Below are positions 5,594-6,199 of a stretch of DNA of 6,199 nt, in pieces. This DNA comes from an uncultured Clostridia bacterium (GTDB lineage: Bacteria > Bacillota > Clostridia > Christensenellales > UBA1242). A program made the position numbers and the translations under genes. The stretch's first letter is position 1; every line of letters starts with the position of its first letter. The stretch is taken from contig CALWRL010000042.1 in NCBI GenBank assembly GCA_944383945.1, positions 1 to 6,199 of the forward strand. The letters run 5' to 3'. The notes under the pieces are model-generated. The model worked only from the letters and a program-made list of their open reading frames with translations, was not told the DNA's origin and ran no database searches.

Positions 5594-6199
5594 TTTTCCT
5601 CCGTAAATGTTAACAGCCCGCTTGCTCCGCAAGGTAAGATAATTCCTTCGTTTGTTGGAAGCCCAACTTCGTATGCCTCACATTTAAATTTATTGTTTGA
5701 ATTTAAAGTTAAAATATTTTTTAAAACTTGTGGTTGCAAACCAGTTGTGTAAGAGTTGATTAAAACAAAAAGTGGATTATCGCTTAAAACATTAAAACAC
5801 AAGTTTACAAATTCATAAAGATTATCTTCTATCTTCCAAATTTCGCCGTTTGGACCTCTGCCGTAAGAAGGAGGATCCATAATTATGGCATCATATTTAT
5901 TTCCCCTTCTAATTTCTCTTAAAACAAACTTTTTGCAGTCTTCAATAATAAATCTAACATGCTTATCACCAAGCCCAGACAAATTTAAATTTTCATGCGC
6001 TCTTTCAACCATTCCTTTACTAGAATCAACATGAACAACGCTTGCACCTGCACTTGCGCAAGCAACAGTTGCTCCTCCCGTGTATGCAAATAAATTTAAA
6101 ACTTTAATTTCTCTTTTTTGGCTAGATATCAAATTAATCATCTTGTCCCAGTTAACTGCTTGCTCTGGGAAAAGCCCTGTGTGCTTAAATCCCATGGTT
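5590..6199 (-). CDS. Class I SAM-dependent methyltransferase (RlmI-like/Methyltrans_SAM type), N-terminus beyond window
   Basis: The last 201 residues or so of a Rossmann-fold methyltransferase. Numbering from the ATG at 6195, GFKHTGLFPEQAVNWD lies at 2-17, the SAM-binding motif I VLNLFAYTGGATVACASAGA at 32-51, the acidic ribose-binding D57 in HVDSSKGMV, and motif IV DPPSYGRG at 107-114. The frame stays open to the window edge and relatives carry a further N-terminal segment, so the ATG at 6195 is probably internal. The architecture matches the Methyltrans_SAM family related to the rRNA m5C enzyme RlmI, but the SC-containing motif VI of m5C enzymes is replaced by NSYTTGL, so a C5-cytosine reaction is not supported. 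Its position, coupled to a pseudouridine synthase, fits an RNA substrate. The exact target is unknown. Confidence 0.92.
   Translation of the reverse strand, partial: TMGFKHTGLFPEQAVNWDKMINLISSQKREIKVLNLFAYTGGATVACASAGASVVHVDSSKGMVERAHENLNLSGLGDKHVRFIIEDCKKFVLREIRRGNKYDAIIMDPPSYGRGPNGEIWKIEDNLYEFVNLCFNVLSDNPLFVLINSYTTGLQPQVLKNILTLNSNNKFKCEAYEVGLPTNEGIILPCGASGLLTFTEEK
5598..5602 (-). promoter_or_regulatory. Ribosome binding site deciding the pseudouridine synthase start
   Basis: GGAGG on the - strand lies four bases before the ATG at 5593, inside the last codons of the methyltransferase gene. It supports the 232-residue product and the four-base ATGA overlap with the upstream stop. Confidence 0.8.

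Noticed and set aside
5594..5632. Longer pseudouridine synthase starting at TTG 5632
   Set aside because: The extra 13 codons overlap the methyltransferase end, match nothing in the family and lack a binding site, while ATG 5593 has a strong GGAGG.
4972..5752. Open frames on the + strand opposite the pseudouridine synthase and methyltransferase
   Set aside because: Low-complexity, Phe/Ile-rich translations antisense to conserved genes; no family resemblance or convincing start.

Overview
The window looks like a piece of chromosome from a low-GC, Firmicutes-type bacterium (Clostridia/Bacilli or an uncultured relative). I base this on the strong AT bias, the purine-rich Shine-Dalgarno sites, the use of TTG starts, a CCA-encoding tRNA, and a MazF toxin that follows the Bacillus EndoA/NdoA sequence almost residue for residue. 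I did not run any search, so the lineage is inferred. There is no sign of a phage, transposon, CRISPR array or other mobile element.

Layout. The left end (to 890) holds lgt on the + strand, lacking its N-terminus because the window starts inside it. Positions 866-1044 contain only two G/C bases and carry a 17-bp perfect AT-only hairpin between lgt and the convergent mazF; it reads as a bidirectional terminator. From there to the right end everything is on the - strand. In transcription order (right to left) these are: a SAM-dependent RNA-methyltransferase-type gene (cut at the right edge), an RluA-family pseudouridine synthase overlapping it by ATGA, an M3 oligoendopeptidase F (pepF), a peptidase-U32/TrhP-type gene broken by one in-frame TAA, a tRNA-Leu with anticodon AAG and its own near-consensus promoter and terminator, a small acidic protein, and the MazF endoribonuclease overlapping it by 17 bases.

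How they fit together. The methyltransferase, pseudouridine synthase, PepF and U32 genes are closely spaced (4-base overlap, then gaps of 35 and 17 bases) and are probably one transcription unit; three of the four belong to RNA-modification-type families. The small acidic gene sits where an antitoxin would be in a mazEF-type operon but does not show a recognisable ribbon-helix-helix domain. The points most worth following up are the single nonsense codon in the U32 gene, the uncommon A34 tRNA-Leu with a U5-U68 acceptor mismatch, and the atypical antitoxin candidate. I see no wholly new system here.
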